From Cryptococcus deneoformans JEC21 (taxonomy: Eukaryota > Basidiomycota > Tremellomycetes > Tremellales > Cryptococcaceae): a stretch of DNA of 40,000 nucleotides. The first letter of the stretch is position 1, and the number at the start of each line of letters is the position of its first letter. The position numbers were made by a program, and so were the translations under genes. Location: positions 552,501-592,500 of the forward strand of contig NC_006694.1 in NCBI RefSeq assembly GCF_000091045.1, given 5' to 3'. Positions 1 through 11,256 of this stretch are shown piece after piece. The notes under the pieces were generated by a model that was not told the origin of the DNA, made no database searches, and saw only the letters and a list, made by a program, of their open reading frames with translations.

Positions 1-1290
1 ATCTTGCGACCACTCGTTTCTTACGTACTGTACGACCTTGCGGTTTATTACCCAACCAAACTCTACAAGGTAGGCGATAGTCGTCGACCAAAGAGTAACA
101 GAGAATAACCGAGGTAGACGACAGTCGAGTGTGGCTATGTATGATTGTTGCAGAGGGGATTACTGTTGATCAGCGTCAAACGCTGCCCTATGCAGATCTG
201 GAACATGCGTTCCAGAACATTTGATCAATGAGAAACAAACTGGTAAAGGATGCTGATGAGCGTTTCCTGGAGCTCTGAGTTCGGTTGTCTGTAAGATGAT
301 TGAGACGACGAAAAAGTCAAGCAGGAAAAAGAGGGCACTCTTAAATACGCAGCGTGGCCCACCAGGAAGAGGATTAGCCGATTTAATTATTTTATTAGGG
401 GGCGATGAATTTGTTGTCGTCGTCCCATCGGCCCTACTAGAAGATAGTGATGATGAAGCGTTATCCATATGCTACGATGTGCGTGGTCTGTGGTAGAGGG
501 CCTTCTTGCCCGAAAAACGGTTGGGCCGAAGCCGGGCGTGACCTAACCCGTCGTTCAATTCTCCCCAAAATAAACATAAAATACAGGGCCAAGAAGGACA
601 AGTACAGCGGTAGCTGACTGCTGCTCGTGCTATATGTAGCGTACTACTACAACTACTACTTGTATTCTGCATGGATCATATAGTACAATTTAAGCATTTC
701 TAGCCCAAAAAGGAAGAAGTGAATTGATGAGCGAGGAATCATTATTGAGTAGTAAAGATGACTCATCAGAACAGCTCAGAAATCATCAGCAGGAAAGGGA
801 TGATGTCGGCAATAATAATAAATACGTTACTACTATAACAACAGCTCTACTCATAATTATATAATAAGAAGCCGTTCATGATCATTTACCCAACAACGCC
901 TTCGCCGATGCACGTTCTTAATTTAAGAGATCTCAGCTTCTCAACTTTATGACATACAACACCAAACTGGATATTGGCGACGTAGCTTAATTATGATCCA
1001 CGACCTAGAGCTGCATTTTATGATGATTTGTTGGAATTCCCGAATCATAGTTAATCACCGATGGAACGAAACGTTGACGAACGTGCGCTCTTGCAAGGAC
1101 TGGTTAATCCTCACTTGACAGCATTTTGTTGGTAAACCACATCAAAAATGTACATGTACTACCCAATCCGCCGATCATTGCCACAAAAAGCCTGTCTCCT
1201 GCAAGCGCCAACAGCGTCCAAAACCAACAGATGAAGAAATTTCATGAAACTACTGCGTTCACTTCCTTCGGTCTTTTGTCACCTTTTCAC
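1..1290. other. Left-edge region with no supportable gene
   Basis: I see no conserved protein or RNA signature in this stretch. Short open frames exist on both strands around 160-670, but they show no recognisable domain, no convincing splice structure and overlap each other on opposite strands. The part from about 690 to 1000 is AT-rich. The right end holds the downstream flank of the acyltransferase gene, whose stop codon is at 1291-1293. Confidence 0.5.
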
Positions 1291-3565
1291 CTACTCCATC
1301 TCGGTGTCTACACCACTCGCGTTAACAGCCCCAACTTCTTCAGCAGTGAAACCCAGCCTGGCACCTTTGCTCTTCAGATATTGTAGAACCTCCCTACCAC
1401 TTCTGGTCCCTCCTTGCTTGACCCATCGGCCCGTGAGCTGTTCTTCCGCTCCATCTTGCTGACTCTGCTGTAAGACTTTTCCGCCGAATTCCTCAGCCAG
1501 CCAAGTCTGTGCCACGACTTCTTCACCATTCTCCAGCTCCAAGAGGAGTTCTGCCAATTCTCTAGCAGCTTGGGCCCGGACGCGAAGGATGTGTTTGACA
1601 AGAACACGAGACGAGAGCCGCTTGGGCTTCTGATATTTCTCCGGGGGGGTAGCTGGGGGAAGGCCAGCGACTTTGGGAGGGTCAGGAGCAAACAGCGAGT
1701 ATTGAGCGACAAAGTTGGGAAGGGGCATTTCGAAATCGCGAGGAAGCCAAACACCGACTACAAGTCGCCAGGCGGCAACGAGACGCTTCATACTTGATAT
1801 ATTTATTAGTTGGGCACTAATTATTGACACTAAACTCACGCATCGTAATTTTCGTCGATAAGGGCAGAATGATACCTGCCCAAAAGCCAGACGGCCCCAG
1901 CTGCCATCACGGTACCCAGTGTCCAATTCCTGAAGACAGCCCAAAGACTGAAGAATAGTACTGGATACGTTAAGAAGCTGAGCAATAAGCCAAATGTGAT
2001 CTTCATCTGCGCTTGAGTCTCGAGCTCATCCTCCACCAATCTAGCTCCTAGGATACCAACAATGTAAACGGGAATATGAAGGAGCATTGGAACAATGAAG
2101 AATGGAAGGCGAATAAGACAAGCGATGGAATCTTTGATCAAAAGCCAAAGGGTGCTGAAGCGAGAAGGAAGTGAAGTTACAGAGTCGGGATTGAGCTGCC
2201 GGGGAAGTTTTAAGCCCACAAGAGCTGCATTAGATAAACGTGAAGACGTGAGCAGGCGCTGGTAGGTTGCAAGCAGCGTCTTGAGGTTCTCGATCTTCGA
2301 GTTAGGGGTGCAAAAGAGATCCACCAGGCTGTCGAACCCCGTGTTAATCCCGTGTAAGAAGTCAACCTTGTAACAGAGAACGACATACGTTTGTGAGACT
2401 TGAACATAATCAGCAAGAGATAAGTCCGATTCCCTTTCCCACAAGAGTTCTCTGGCCATTTGAGCAGCAAAGGCAGTGTCCCTAATTTTGGCAATCAATG
2501 CCTGCCACGTTGCGTATAAAACAAGGAACATACCAGTCGGGGCAGTTTACCGTCATCTTTCTAAATTCGAGGGTAATTGCCTTTGTCAGATTCTTGACGG
2601 CCACCTTATTGGCACCTGGTTCATCGCTGAGGAATTGTGATTCAAATTGCTCCATGGTAATGGGCTTCCGGTAGCTAAACCAAGTGGTGATAAGACAAGA
2701 TCTATTGAAAGTTCAACGACCGGTGACTTACTGAACCACCACGCGACTTCTATACTTCGCCTTGTCCACGTAGGCAATTCCTACAGGGACGACGACGGCT
2801 TTCTTGCCTTTTTTCGCCCCCTTATTCTCTTCGGTCCCTTGTAAATAGCGCACATATTCAAGCGCTGCCCATGAAGTACCGTCTTTGAGAGGAATGATAT
2901 GGGGTTCAGTATGAGAGGTACCCTCGGGGAAAACACCGATACACTCTCCAAGAGCCAAAGCTACAGGCATCGAATAAGATTGGAAACTGACATGGAACAG
3001 GGCAGTTACCTTCAAATGTCCCTCGAAAGAGCATTTGGTTGTTTCTGGTTGTTCTGTCCACCGCTTCAAATGCAGTCAGGCACCATTGTTCTGACCAAAT
3101 CATATCCGCTTGACCCTAGCACATACCGATGTTGCCCGCATTGTGGAGCAGCCAACCAACTGCCGGGTTCTTGAACAGAGAGTCTTTAACCTAAAACGTT
3201 CGTTAGCTCATATGATCGGATGAAGGGTTCCGAAAGAACAGACAGACCCAGTAGTGCATGAGGTGTCCATGCGGAACAGTGTTGCTCAACAGAGCAGGCT
3301 ATGTAAGCCACAGTCAGTATAAAACTTCAAACTACTATTCATTGCCCTACATCGACGGCCATGTTGGCATGGGTACAGGCACTGGCAGCTGAGTCAGCAT
3401 CACAACGCCTTCCTCTTGCAAGCTTGGACCGCGGGAAACCCACAAGATAATAGGTCCTTCGGTCGGGACATTCTCTGCGCCATACACTTCGATTTCGCGG
3501 AAGAAGGAACAGATGGCTGAGTTGGCAAGGGCCACGAGGGGTTTATGGGTGAATCCAAATGGCAT
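1291..3565 (-). CDS. Glycerol-3-phosphate acyltransferase-like membrane protein (PlsC domain)
   Basis: Predicted membrane acyltransferase of glycerolipid synthesis, probably acylating glycerol-3-phosphate and/or dihydroxyacetone phosphate in the ER (role inferred from the family). Nine exons: 3444-3565, 3351-3381, 3248-3298, 3190-3127, 3063-3010, 2960-2732, 2674-2551, 2501-1840, 1792-1291, giving 612 codons in frame. The spliced protein shows the PlsC acceptor motifs: HANMAVD at residues 45-51 (catalytic His and Asp), a VDRTTRNNQMLFRGTFEAL block near 91-110 and FPEGTSH at 118-124. Hydrophobic segments lie in the C-terminal half (1836-2160), followed by a charged cytosolic tail. The FPEG block followed by an LPLK-like stretch resembles yeast Sct1/Gpt2, which are longer (about 740 residues), so the exact substrate is uncertain. 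The start was chosen as the first Met before the conserved FFREIEVYGAENVP segment. One intron (3191-3247) uses the weak donor GTCTGT. Confidence 0.85.
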
Positions 3566-3941
3566 TGCGTGCGGGCAGCTATGAGTAGAAGAGCACTATA
3601 AGAGATCGAACGAGGAGATGGAAGATCTATATACATATATGATCAGATGGCCGGGACAATGTAATACGTAACGCAACGACAACCGCGCGCCGAGCTCCGC
3701 AGAACCACTCCTCTCAGGCACAGAGCGGGTTATCTGGGAGAAATTACATAAAAATTGATTCTTAAAAATAAATAATCAAGAGAAAAAGTGGTTATTTATT
3801 ATTTAATTATTAAAGTTCCATGACGGTGATGGCCGCTGTTTTTTTTATTACTTTTTTTATCTTCACCGTGAAATTTCTTCAGAAGAAGATACCACAGCTA
3901 ATCTAGTCGCGCAACTCTCGATTCCATATTTACAAGCCACA
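3566..3941. promoter_or_regulatory. Divergent promoter between acyltransferase and SRP40-like genes
   Basis: 376-bp head-to-head intergenic region. It contains an AT-rich core at about 3745-3860 with poly-T runs near 3840-3858, typical of a nucleosome-free divergent fungal promoter. No specific factor site can be assigned. Confidence 0.4.
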
Positions 3942-5309
3942 ATGCCCACAAAACCTTCAACCGAGCTTGACGCCGCTGTCCTCGCATACCTTGTCAAGCG
4001 GGGCTACACCAAAGCCGTCAAGTCACTTGAAAAAGAAGCAGGTGTCAAGCTTTTGCCAGGCCAGGAAGACAAACTTGAGAATGCTTGGGCTGCCACTGAT
4101 GTAGCTGCCGTTGCTGCCACTTCGTGCGTCTGAGATTCGCATCGCAATACTGTACTAACCATTGATAAGGGATGAGGCCGAGGACTCTAGCAGCTCTGAA
4201 TCCGAGTCCGAAGACTCTGATTCTGATTCTGACTCTGACTCTGACGATGAGAAGTCAACCAAAGCAGTTGGTGGGTTTCGTTCCATACCGTCATATGGTG
4301 CAGATTAACTAATCTCTATGCAAAAGACCCTGCCACCGTCCCTCTTCCCGAGTCATCCAGCTCTGAATCTGGATCGGATTCTGGTTCCGACTCTGATTCT
4401 AGTTCGTCGTCTTCTGGCTCTTCTTCTAGCAGCTCAACCTTGAAGTCTTCCGGCAAGACGTCGGGATTCCTGGACATTGAAGCTGAAGTTTCCAGCGACG
4501 AAGAAGTGAGCAGTGATGAGGAGAGCGAGGACGAAAGCGAAAGCGGTAGCGAGAGTGATTCATCCAGTTCAAGCTCTTCTTCTTCCTCCTCTTCTTCTTC
4601 TTCCGGCTCCTCTTCTTCTTCCGGCTCCTCTTCTTCTTCCGGCTCCTCTTCTTCCTCCAGCTCCTCCTCTTCATCTGACTCCTCATCATCTTCTAGCAAA
4701 TCAAAGTCCGAGTTTAAGGAAGAACAGGAGGCTCGACCTGTCATCGGCAAGCGCAAGGCTAGATCTCCTTCTACTTCCTCCTCTTCTTCTTCTTCATCAT
4801 CATCTTCCTCATCCGCTTCGGAATCTTTACCAAAGTCCCCTGCTGTCACTGTTGTGACCACCAAAAAGCGCAAGCTCGAGGACGGGACAGAAACCATCAC
4901 ATCCACTGCCACTATTACTCCAGCCCCTAAAGCAAACAGCAGCAGGGAAACTAGCACTCCCGCGAGCGCCGTCGGAACTCCCGTCGGCGGCAAAGGGAAA
5001 AGGGTGCAGGGACAAAGATTTGAGAGAATTAAAGCCGACAGTGTTACTTTCCATGACCCAGGGTTGATGGACAATTCTTTCGAGGCTAGGGAACGTACGG
5101 GTGCCAATGCTAACGACTATGGAGCCAAGGCCTCAAGGGATTTGATTGTCACCCGTGGTGCTGGTTTCAGGAAGGAGAAGAACAAGAAGAAGCGTGGTGT
5201 GAGTACCCATGTCTAGTTTGGCTGCATTTTGCTAACAAGAAACGAATTACAGAGCTATGTCGGTGGAGAAATCACTCTTCAGACCCATAGCATCAAATTT
5301 GATGACTAA
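3942..5309 (+). CDS. SRP40: SRP40/Nopp140-type nucleolar phosphoprotein
   Basis: Acidic serine-rich nucleolar protein of the Srp40/Nopp140 family, thought to act as a chaperone for snoRNP assembly and pre-ribosome or Pol I work (family knowledge). Exons 3942-4123, 4170-4270, 4327-5198, 5253-5309 give 403 residues in frame. The N-terminus (about residues 8-35) is LisH-like, with an LAYLVKRGYTKAVKSLEKEA segment. The middle is long Ser/Asp/Glu-rich low complexity, a typical CK2 substrate, with basic KKRK patches. The C-terminal approximately 60 residues form the diagnostic SRP40 C-terminal domain: GQRFERIKAD, NSFEARE, NDYGAKASRDLIVTRG and the end GEITLQTHSIKFDD. The last 18 residues sit in a separate exon after a GTGAGT intron. 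A long open frame on the opposite strand is a by-product of the Ser-rich repeats. Confidence 0.9.
4605..4658 (+). repeat. 18-nt coding tandem repeat in the Ser/Gly tract of the SRP40-like gene
   Basis: Three consecutive 18-nt units beginning GGCTCC at 4605, 4623 and 4641 encode Gly-Ser5 blocks; the third unit has one TTC-to-TCC type change. They sit within a wider TCT/TCC-rich region (4570-4700). Units of 18 nt keep the frame, so length change would alter the tract without breaking the protein. Confidence 0.8.
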
Positions 5310-5526
5310 CTTCCAACCTAAACCATCTCTGGGATCCATCCCATCACGCCTGTCTTCTTCGTAGAGTTTTAAGAGTTTTAGCTGTTTGTATAATCATTTT
5401 TATTGATATTTTTTCTTCGGCCATGCATCAAACTGCATAGGAAAAAATCACATTGGTCATAAGGGCATTTATTATATCAACGGATTGTCTCAGAAGAAAG
5501 ACTTTTGCAACAACTTCATGAACGCT

Positions 5527-7709
5527 CTATTGAAGCTGCAAGCCCGCCATCTCCGTTGCAGGGGATCTGGGGTAAGAGAGACAAGATTCGTGGATAACAT
5601 TGAGGGCCTTGATAGCATCCTTGTTCTCAATCACTGAGCCATCATGTATCAGCTCTGTGGTTTTGATTCTTTCGCCCGAAGATTAAAACGTGGACCTACC
5701 ACAGCTGATGTTAATCTCGCTTGCACCCTGACTGATCATCTCAATGTTGATCATCGCCCGCGCCAAACTGGCAAACATCAAACCAGCACTTCCAATGGCA
5801 TTCCTCATATTACGTCCGACAAGAGAGAGGATAGCCATGTCCTTTGAAACAGTGACTTCTCCGATTTTTTCGAGATCCTTGACAAGACGCTCCAAGCGCT
5901 TTCGGTTGAGGAAGTCTTGCATAGCCATGGATACCTGCCACGAGCTGTGAGAAAAGTTTTGAGCATAGAATGATAATGGCTTACATGCACTTCACTGGTG
6001 CTGATCAAATCAACAACGACACCGGCCCTGTCTAGTGTCCCGAAGATCCTGGCGAGGAAGCCGTGAGATAATGTCTTTCTATTAGAGTGAATATTGAGGA
6101 CGATAATCTCATCCTTGATGGTTACAGCAGTCGGCATTCTCTCGTCAACACCTTCAACAATCCTTTCGGCCTTGGGAGGTTCAGTGTCCAAGCCTCGGGG
6201 GAAGCCTAGGTCAGGGTAGATAACTGTACCAGCGCCAGAGGGATTCTCAACATTCTTGATCCTGATAGGGATCCTCGCTCGGATGACTTGCTCCATGGTG
6301 AAAGGATGGATAACTTCTGAGCCGTAATAGGTGAGCTCGGCAGCTTCGTCTGGGGTGATGATGGGTACTAGACGGGCAGAAGGTACTTTTCGAGGGTCTG
6401 CGGTGAAGATACCATCGACCTCCTTCCATACTTGCAATTCGGAGGCTTTCAGGCCAACGGCACAGAGAGCTGCACAAAGATCCGTATATCCACGACCGAT
6501 TTGGGCAAGAAGGGAGCCGGGGACAGGGCCAAAGTAGCCTATACGAGGGATTAGTTAGAGATCGGAAAATTGTCGGGGTCCTCCATGCGCCAGTAAACAC
6601 TCACCGGTCACAACAGGAACCCTTTGGCCACATTCTCTCAGTCTCTCACCCAATCTGAACGAAAGCTGGTCATAGAATTCTTGGCCAAGCTGCGCGACTC
6701 CCTGATCGCCAGCATCAACAGAAATAGCCTCACTGGCTGCAGACATGGACGCATCAACGATGTTGTCGAGAACAACGAGCTCAGAGTCCACGCCCTTCTT
6801 AACCATCAGCGTAATGTGCTGTAGTCATTAAAAGAAGACACTTACCCTATCTCTTAAAGCAGCAGCGACGATCTTGCACGCCAACCGTTCTCCGGTACCG
6901 ACGATGGAATCTTGGCTTCTTGGACTGATCTCGTCAATGATCTGGGCATGATGTATTAGAGATATGCCATGCACTGTATAGGTAAGCGCACCTGAGCAGC
7001 ATATAGGAAACTTCTGAGGCTTTCGCAATCCCTTTCAATCTCTTCTTCAAGCTCATCACGCAATGGACCCTCCTTCAATGATGCCCGAGCAGCTTCCAAA
7101 TGGCCCTTCTTGATGAGATCCACAGTTGCATGGAACGCAGGTTCCTGACTGACGGATGAATCTTGCGAGGGTGTGGCCGGACTTCTGGGAGGGGATCGGC
7201 TAGAGCTGCTTTGAAAAGGGCTGGGGCTGCCGGATCTTCCGAGTTGAGGCTCGAGCTGCGAGAGTGAAGAAACGGAAGACACCATGGAAGTAGACTGGTC
7301 CTTGCCAAAAAAGCCTGAACCAACACGTTTGGGGTAGAAAGGGGTGGCTGTGCCTGACATAGAGCCAGAACGGCCGTCACCGGAAGAAGACAGCGCCGGC
7401 TGAAGAGCTTCTCGGGAAGCTTGAAGGAGGAGGTTCGTGGTACCGAGAGACTTGGTCTGCGTAGAACGAGCCGAGCAAACGATAGCAACTTTAGAGCCAT
7501 TGTCGATATATGACCTGTAAATAAGGTTTAATGAGTATACGGTGAATGCAAGCCGTCAACACGTACCCGACGATTTTGGTGATGTTGTCCAGGCTTTTAC
7601 CAACCGACGTCCCGCCGTACTTCTGGACGACCCAGGGGAGGGTTTGGTCTAGCGAATTGCGGACGAGGTCTTCAAGGTATGGGGCGGTGGGTGTGGATGC
7701 TGAGGACAT
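5527..7709 (-). CDS. HOM3: Aspartokinase (aspartate 4-phosphotransferase)
   Basis: First enzyme of the aspartate pathway to threonine, methionine and isoleucine: phosphorylates L-aspartate with ATP (family knowledge). Exons 7709-7567, 7514-6992, 6941-6846, 6797-6605, 6538-5985, 5934-5700, 5633-5527 give 616 residues. Motifs: kinase signature VQKYGGTSVG at 28-37, SARSTQTKSLGTTNLL near 62-77, GYFGPVPGSLLAQIGRGYTD, then VDGIFTADPRKVPSARLVP and two ACT domains (AVTIKDEIIVLNIHSN onward and MAILSLVGRNMRNAIGSAGL), which in yeast Hom3 bind threonine for feedback inhibition. It exceeds Hom3 (527 aa) mainly because of a Ser/Pro-rich insert at about residues 90-173. The start at 7709 was chosen; an in-frame Met at 7826 is possible but the added residues are not conserved-looking. 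The intron at 6798-6845 is taken as 48 nt, because the nearer AG would leave only 27 nt. Confidence 0.95.
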
Positions 7710-8226
7710 GGCGTGGGAGACTTGAGGGGGGAAAGAGGACAGAAACGACTCGAGATGGCGGGCGGTGAACGAATAATCAACAAATATCGGTCCAGTGAAA
7801 AACAGGGAATCAAAATCTCGAGTCATTTCGGATAATCGGCTGTTGCGGAGATCCCATGATCTCCGTCAGGCAGATAACGGCGGGCTTCCTGAAATTCGTC
7901 ACGTCTGCTGCGGCCTGTCCTTATTAAGTTCATTTCATTTCATTTCTCGTTCGTTTCATCATCATATCTCATCAAGAAACCCAATAATGTTCGCCGGACT
8001 TTCCTTTGCAGGCGCATAGTCTACGGGAAGACCAGTCAACTTCTTTCTACCATCATTCAGCACGGAGTTTCGATGCTAAACCTCGCCAAACTTGCGCGAA
8101 ATGTGCTCTTTGAGGTCACCAACCCCCCAAACCCTATTATATTCCTCATTGAAGACCCATTTCACCGTTATCCAAGATTTTCGGAGCGATATAAATGGTC
8201 TTCATTTCTAATTTTTCTGGCAATAC
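7710..8226. other. Aspartokinase promoter region
   Basis: Upstream flank of the aspartokinase gene. It has CT-rich and TTTCATTTCATTTC-like runs near 7930-7950. No conserved coding frame is apparent; short plus-strand frames here have no domain or splice support. Confidence 0.35.
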
Positions 8227-8394
8227 TTAATGAAGACTCTTCACCTTGTCTTTGACAGACTCTGAGATGGAAGGCTCTAAATTCCAGATGCGCGACCATA
8301 TGTGTTGTTCTTTCGCAGCCTCAATTTCCGTCAAAGCGATAGCCCACACTTTCATTGTCTTCTTCGTAGCAGATGGTGCGATGTTGAGACCCAT
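8227..8394 (-). CDS. Possible 55-residue small protein
   Basis: An uninterrupted ATG-to-stop frame on the minus strand. The predicted protein begins MGLNIAPSATKKTMKVWAIA and is mostly amphipathic helix with Trp, Glu and Lys. Upstream on the same strand (8530-8600) lies a long CT-rich tract when read on the minus strand, a common feature of fungal core promoters. I recognise no family. It could equally be chance, since 168 nt is short; a role cannot be stated. Confidence 0.25.
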   Translation of the reverse strand: MGLNIAPSATKKTMKVWAIALTEIEAAKEQHIWSRIWNLEPSISESVKDKVKSLH

Positions 8395-9189
8395 GATGTG
8401 AAATGTGGTAAGAGCACAGGATAATTGAGTAATTTTTTAGGAGGGTTTCTTCTGGGATGAGTTGACTTTGTAGGCCATCGCCAAGGTCCCTAGTCCCCCC
8501 AAAAAGTCGAGCGTCGCTGAGTTACTTATAAGAAGGAATAAAAGAAAGAGAATAAGCGAAAAAGAAGCAAATAAATAGCGAGAGCGAGAGAAAGCCATCA
8601 AGACACATCAGGAAAATGAGGCGAGGTTTATGTTATATAGCAGAGATGTTGCGTAGTAGTGAGAACCTGCGAAGATGAATTCTCACAAACCGCTTATACA
8701 TACTTACAACCGTTCCATCCGCTTTTTGACCATTTTCATCGCCTATCCCAGGTACGTCAGACCCTAAACAGTACCACCACCATTACCACCCGTATTATCA
8801 CATTTTGTAGTCTCTATCGCGTTGAAGCAGTCCTCTTCAAAAAAAAATACAACTCCTTATCTTCCTGCCGATCGAAAAAGGAGGGAACAGTAATGGCACC
8901 TCCAAACATGAAACAATAGCCCTTATCTTTCCCTAAATTAACGTAAGGTATGATAAACCCATCATACATATAAAGTCATGATGAGATGACGACTTCGTTG
9001 CCATATACAATGAAAGGAGGAGCTATCTCAGCGTGGTTGAATAATTTAGATCATCAAGTTGTTTTGCATCTCCACGGTACCCCATTATTTAGAAGGGAAC
9101 TCCCAAAACATTTTTAGTCAACATGCGAGATGGTCAAGGAAGCCAGCAGCTCTCAAGAAGGTATGTTACATATTTAATCCTTGCATGCG
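8395..9189. other. Intergenic region downstream of the aldolase gene
   Basis: Contains the purine-rich (plus-strand) tract at about 8530-8600 and otherwise mixed, stop-rich sequence. Probably holds the 3' end of the aldolase transcript near 9190 and perhaps a promoter for the small minus-strand frame at 8227-8394. Nothing else can be supported. Confidence 0.3.
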
Positions 9190-10435
9190 TTACAAAGACT
9201 GCTCAAACTCCCAAGCGCCCTTGAGATCAACTTCAATCAACTTCTTAACGTCATCAGAGATTGTACCGAGGGGTAGTCGGACAGCACCGCCCATACCCTT
9301 CTCGACATAGTGGTCGAGGAAGTATTTCTAACAAGAACGATGAGCGATTGCCATGATGGGATCGGCTGATTACTCACCGTTCCCTGGATACCGGCCTTCA
9401 CAATAGTCCAATCAGCCTCTGCAACTCGGTCTTGCAACTCCATGGCTTCAGCGAGCGCCTTGGAGTCGCCCTGAAGACCGGCAACAGACTTGTCCCAAAG
9501 TCGTCGGATGGTCTTGGGAATGGTGTTACCGGTACCAGTGATGCAACCAGTGTGTCGGGAAACGAGGGCAGGAAGGGTGCTTTCCGAGAAACCGGGAAGG
9601 ACCTGGAACTGGCCGGTGGCAGTGCAGCTCTTAAGGAAGCTGCCGTGCTTGGCGAGGTATTCAGGGGACTGAGTGTAGGCGGCAATTCGGTGACCTTTAC
9701 CGATCATAGCGCAAGTGAGCTAGTAAAAAGAAAAAAAAAATCAGATTTGAGAGAATAAGAAGGTAACGTGAATCGACGAACCTTAACACCAAAGCAGTTG
9801 GGGTGGTTGGAGAGTTCGATAATCTCATCAGAAGTCAAATCGATGCCGGCAGCAGCTCCACTAATAGGATATGAGTGCGGCTCAAAGGAATATAATCCTA
9901 ATTGCACTTACGGGAAGTTGTAAATCATGACGGGAATAGGAGACTCGTCAAAGACCTTTCGGAAGAAGTCCTTGATGGCCTTACGGTCTCGGCCCATGGC
10001 AAAAGAGAAGTAGCCAGGGGTGATGACTATGGAATGGCTCGCACCGGCCTCGGCAGCCTCTTTAGTCACCTGGATGGTTGTCTGGGCAGATCCAGCTCCG
10101 GTACCAACAAGGAGCGGCTCGTTGACAAAGCCAGCATCGTCGAGTGCCTTTCGCACAACAACAGTGCACTGTTTGCGTTCTTCAGGAGAGAGATGAGAAG
10201 CTGAAATTGAATCAAAATTAGACTATGCTCATTTCTCACACTTGTGTGACTGACCTTCTCCATTGGTGCCGAGCAAGACGATACCAAGACCGGCCTTAGC
10301 CAATCGGACGGTTTGTTTAGCCAATGCTTCGTAGTTGATACTCTCATCGTCGTTCATGGCAGTAACCAAAGGGACTGAAGGACCGCCCGCCCAAACTCGA
10401 GAAGGCGCGCCGCTAGAGGTATTGTTGGTAGTCAT
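9190..10435 (-). CDS. DapA-family aldolase, probable 2-keto-3-deoxy sugar acid aldolase
   Basis: Class I aldolase of the dihydrodipicolinate synthase / N-acetylneuraminate lyase family. Exons 10435-10255, 10200-9912, 9860-9782, 9719-9378, 9327-9190 give 342 residues. Visible active-site features: the GTNGE motif at 56-60 (substrate carboxylate site), IYNFP at 153-157 with Tyr154, and GVK at 181-183, where Lys183 is the expected Schiff-base lysine. Fungi generally lack lysine synthesis through DapA, so a catabolic role is expected; close family members cleave 2-keto-3-deoxy-gluconate/galactonate or 4-hydroxy-2-oxoglutarate to pyruvate plus an aldehyde. Its neighbours (galactonate dehydratase, ACS transporter, Zn2Cys6 regulator) favour 2-keto-3-deoxy-D-galactonate, giving pyruvate and glyceraldehyde; this is inference. 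It shares a divergent promoter with the regulator. Alternative: a 4-hydroxy-2-oxoglutarate aldolase (HOGA1-like). Confidence 0.85.
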
Positions 10436-11256
10436 GACTGGAGGTATGTTTTTCGAGTGGATTTGACTGAGCTTTAGAGGGAAGAGGTGCGAGACTTTTA
10501 TTGAGGTCAATGACTGGTCGTAGCCTATATGGGACTATTCTAACTTACCTCGTGAATGAATTGACAAGAAAGACAAGAAAACGAAAGCAGATGTCTGTAA
10601 TTATACCCTGCTTCACAAAAAGGCGTTGCTGCAACCAGGTGGGAGGATCCTCGGTCAAATACGAGCCGGGCCTCACGGGCCGATGCCGTCTTATACCGGC
10701 GCCACGAGCATGTGTCGGTCTTTCTTCGCCCCTCCTACAGCTACCGATCCTCTTTCGTCATCATTTTGTTGTTGGCTTTATTAGGCAATTCACGGATCAT
10801 GGTTGCCTGAAAACGGGGCCGCAAATATGTGCTTTCATTTCATTGGAATAGAAAAGGGAGTCCTCTTCGATGGGAGCAAGCCTCCATCTACGCTTCATGC
10901 AGCATGAGAGGGTATAATTAATTATGTAGTACTTAAGGAAAAATAGCTTAAAATGATGAACAACAAGCGCGTCGGCCTATGCCGTATTCGAGACAGCTCT
11001 GGTCAGGTGGCTGCGGCTATGTTCGGTCCGATAACCGGGGGGATACCAGCCACTGTGGGGTACCGCGGGGGGAAATCGTATTATGGGGGAGCGGGGTTAT
11101 TCTTCGGCTCTTCCGCTGGAACGACGTTGTTACTCCTTCTCTTTCTCAAACTGGACATCTCGCAACTGCATCTCTTCCTCCTTGTTGTTGCTCCATCCAG
11201 CCACTACTGTCTCCCAATCCTGCTACACTCAGTCCATAGTGGCAACTACAGCTTTC
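10436..11256. promoter_or_regulatory. Divergent promoter between aldolase and Zn2Cys6 regulator
   Basis: 821-bp head-to-head region. It carries several CGG/CCG triplets and the near-palindrome at 11022-11031. The regulator start was placed at 11257; an in-frame Met at 11083 exists, so the right part may be transcribed leader or extra N-terminal coding sequence. Confidence 0.4.
11022..11031. promoter_or_regulatory. Candidate Zn2Cys6 binding site TTCGGTCCGA
   Basis: CGG and CCG half-sites as an inverted pair around one base (TCGG-T-CCGA). Zn2Cys6 factors commonly bind paired CGG triplets. A nearly identical site, TTCGGACCGAA, occurs at 17123-17133 in the other divergent promoter of the same cluster. 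Function is inferred only. Confidence 0.35.

Noticed and set aside
160..468. 102-codon minus-strand frame near the left edge
   Set aside because: No recognisable motif; overlapped by an opposite-strand frame of similar quality.
4316..5107. Long minus-strand open frame rich in Glu/Asp opposite the SRP40-like gene
   Set aside because: It is the antisense of the Ser-codon repeats; the plus strand has the conserved SRP40 C-terminal domain and consistent introns.
6819..6845. 27-nt intron in aspartokinase ending at the first downstream AG
   Set aside because: Too short for splicing; the next AG gives a normal 48-nt intron in the same frame.
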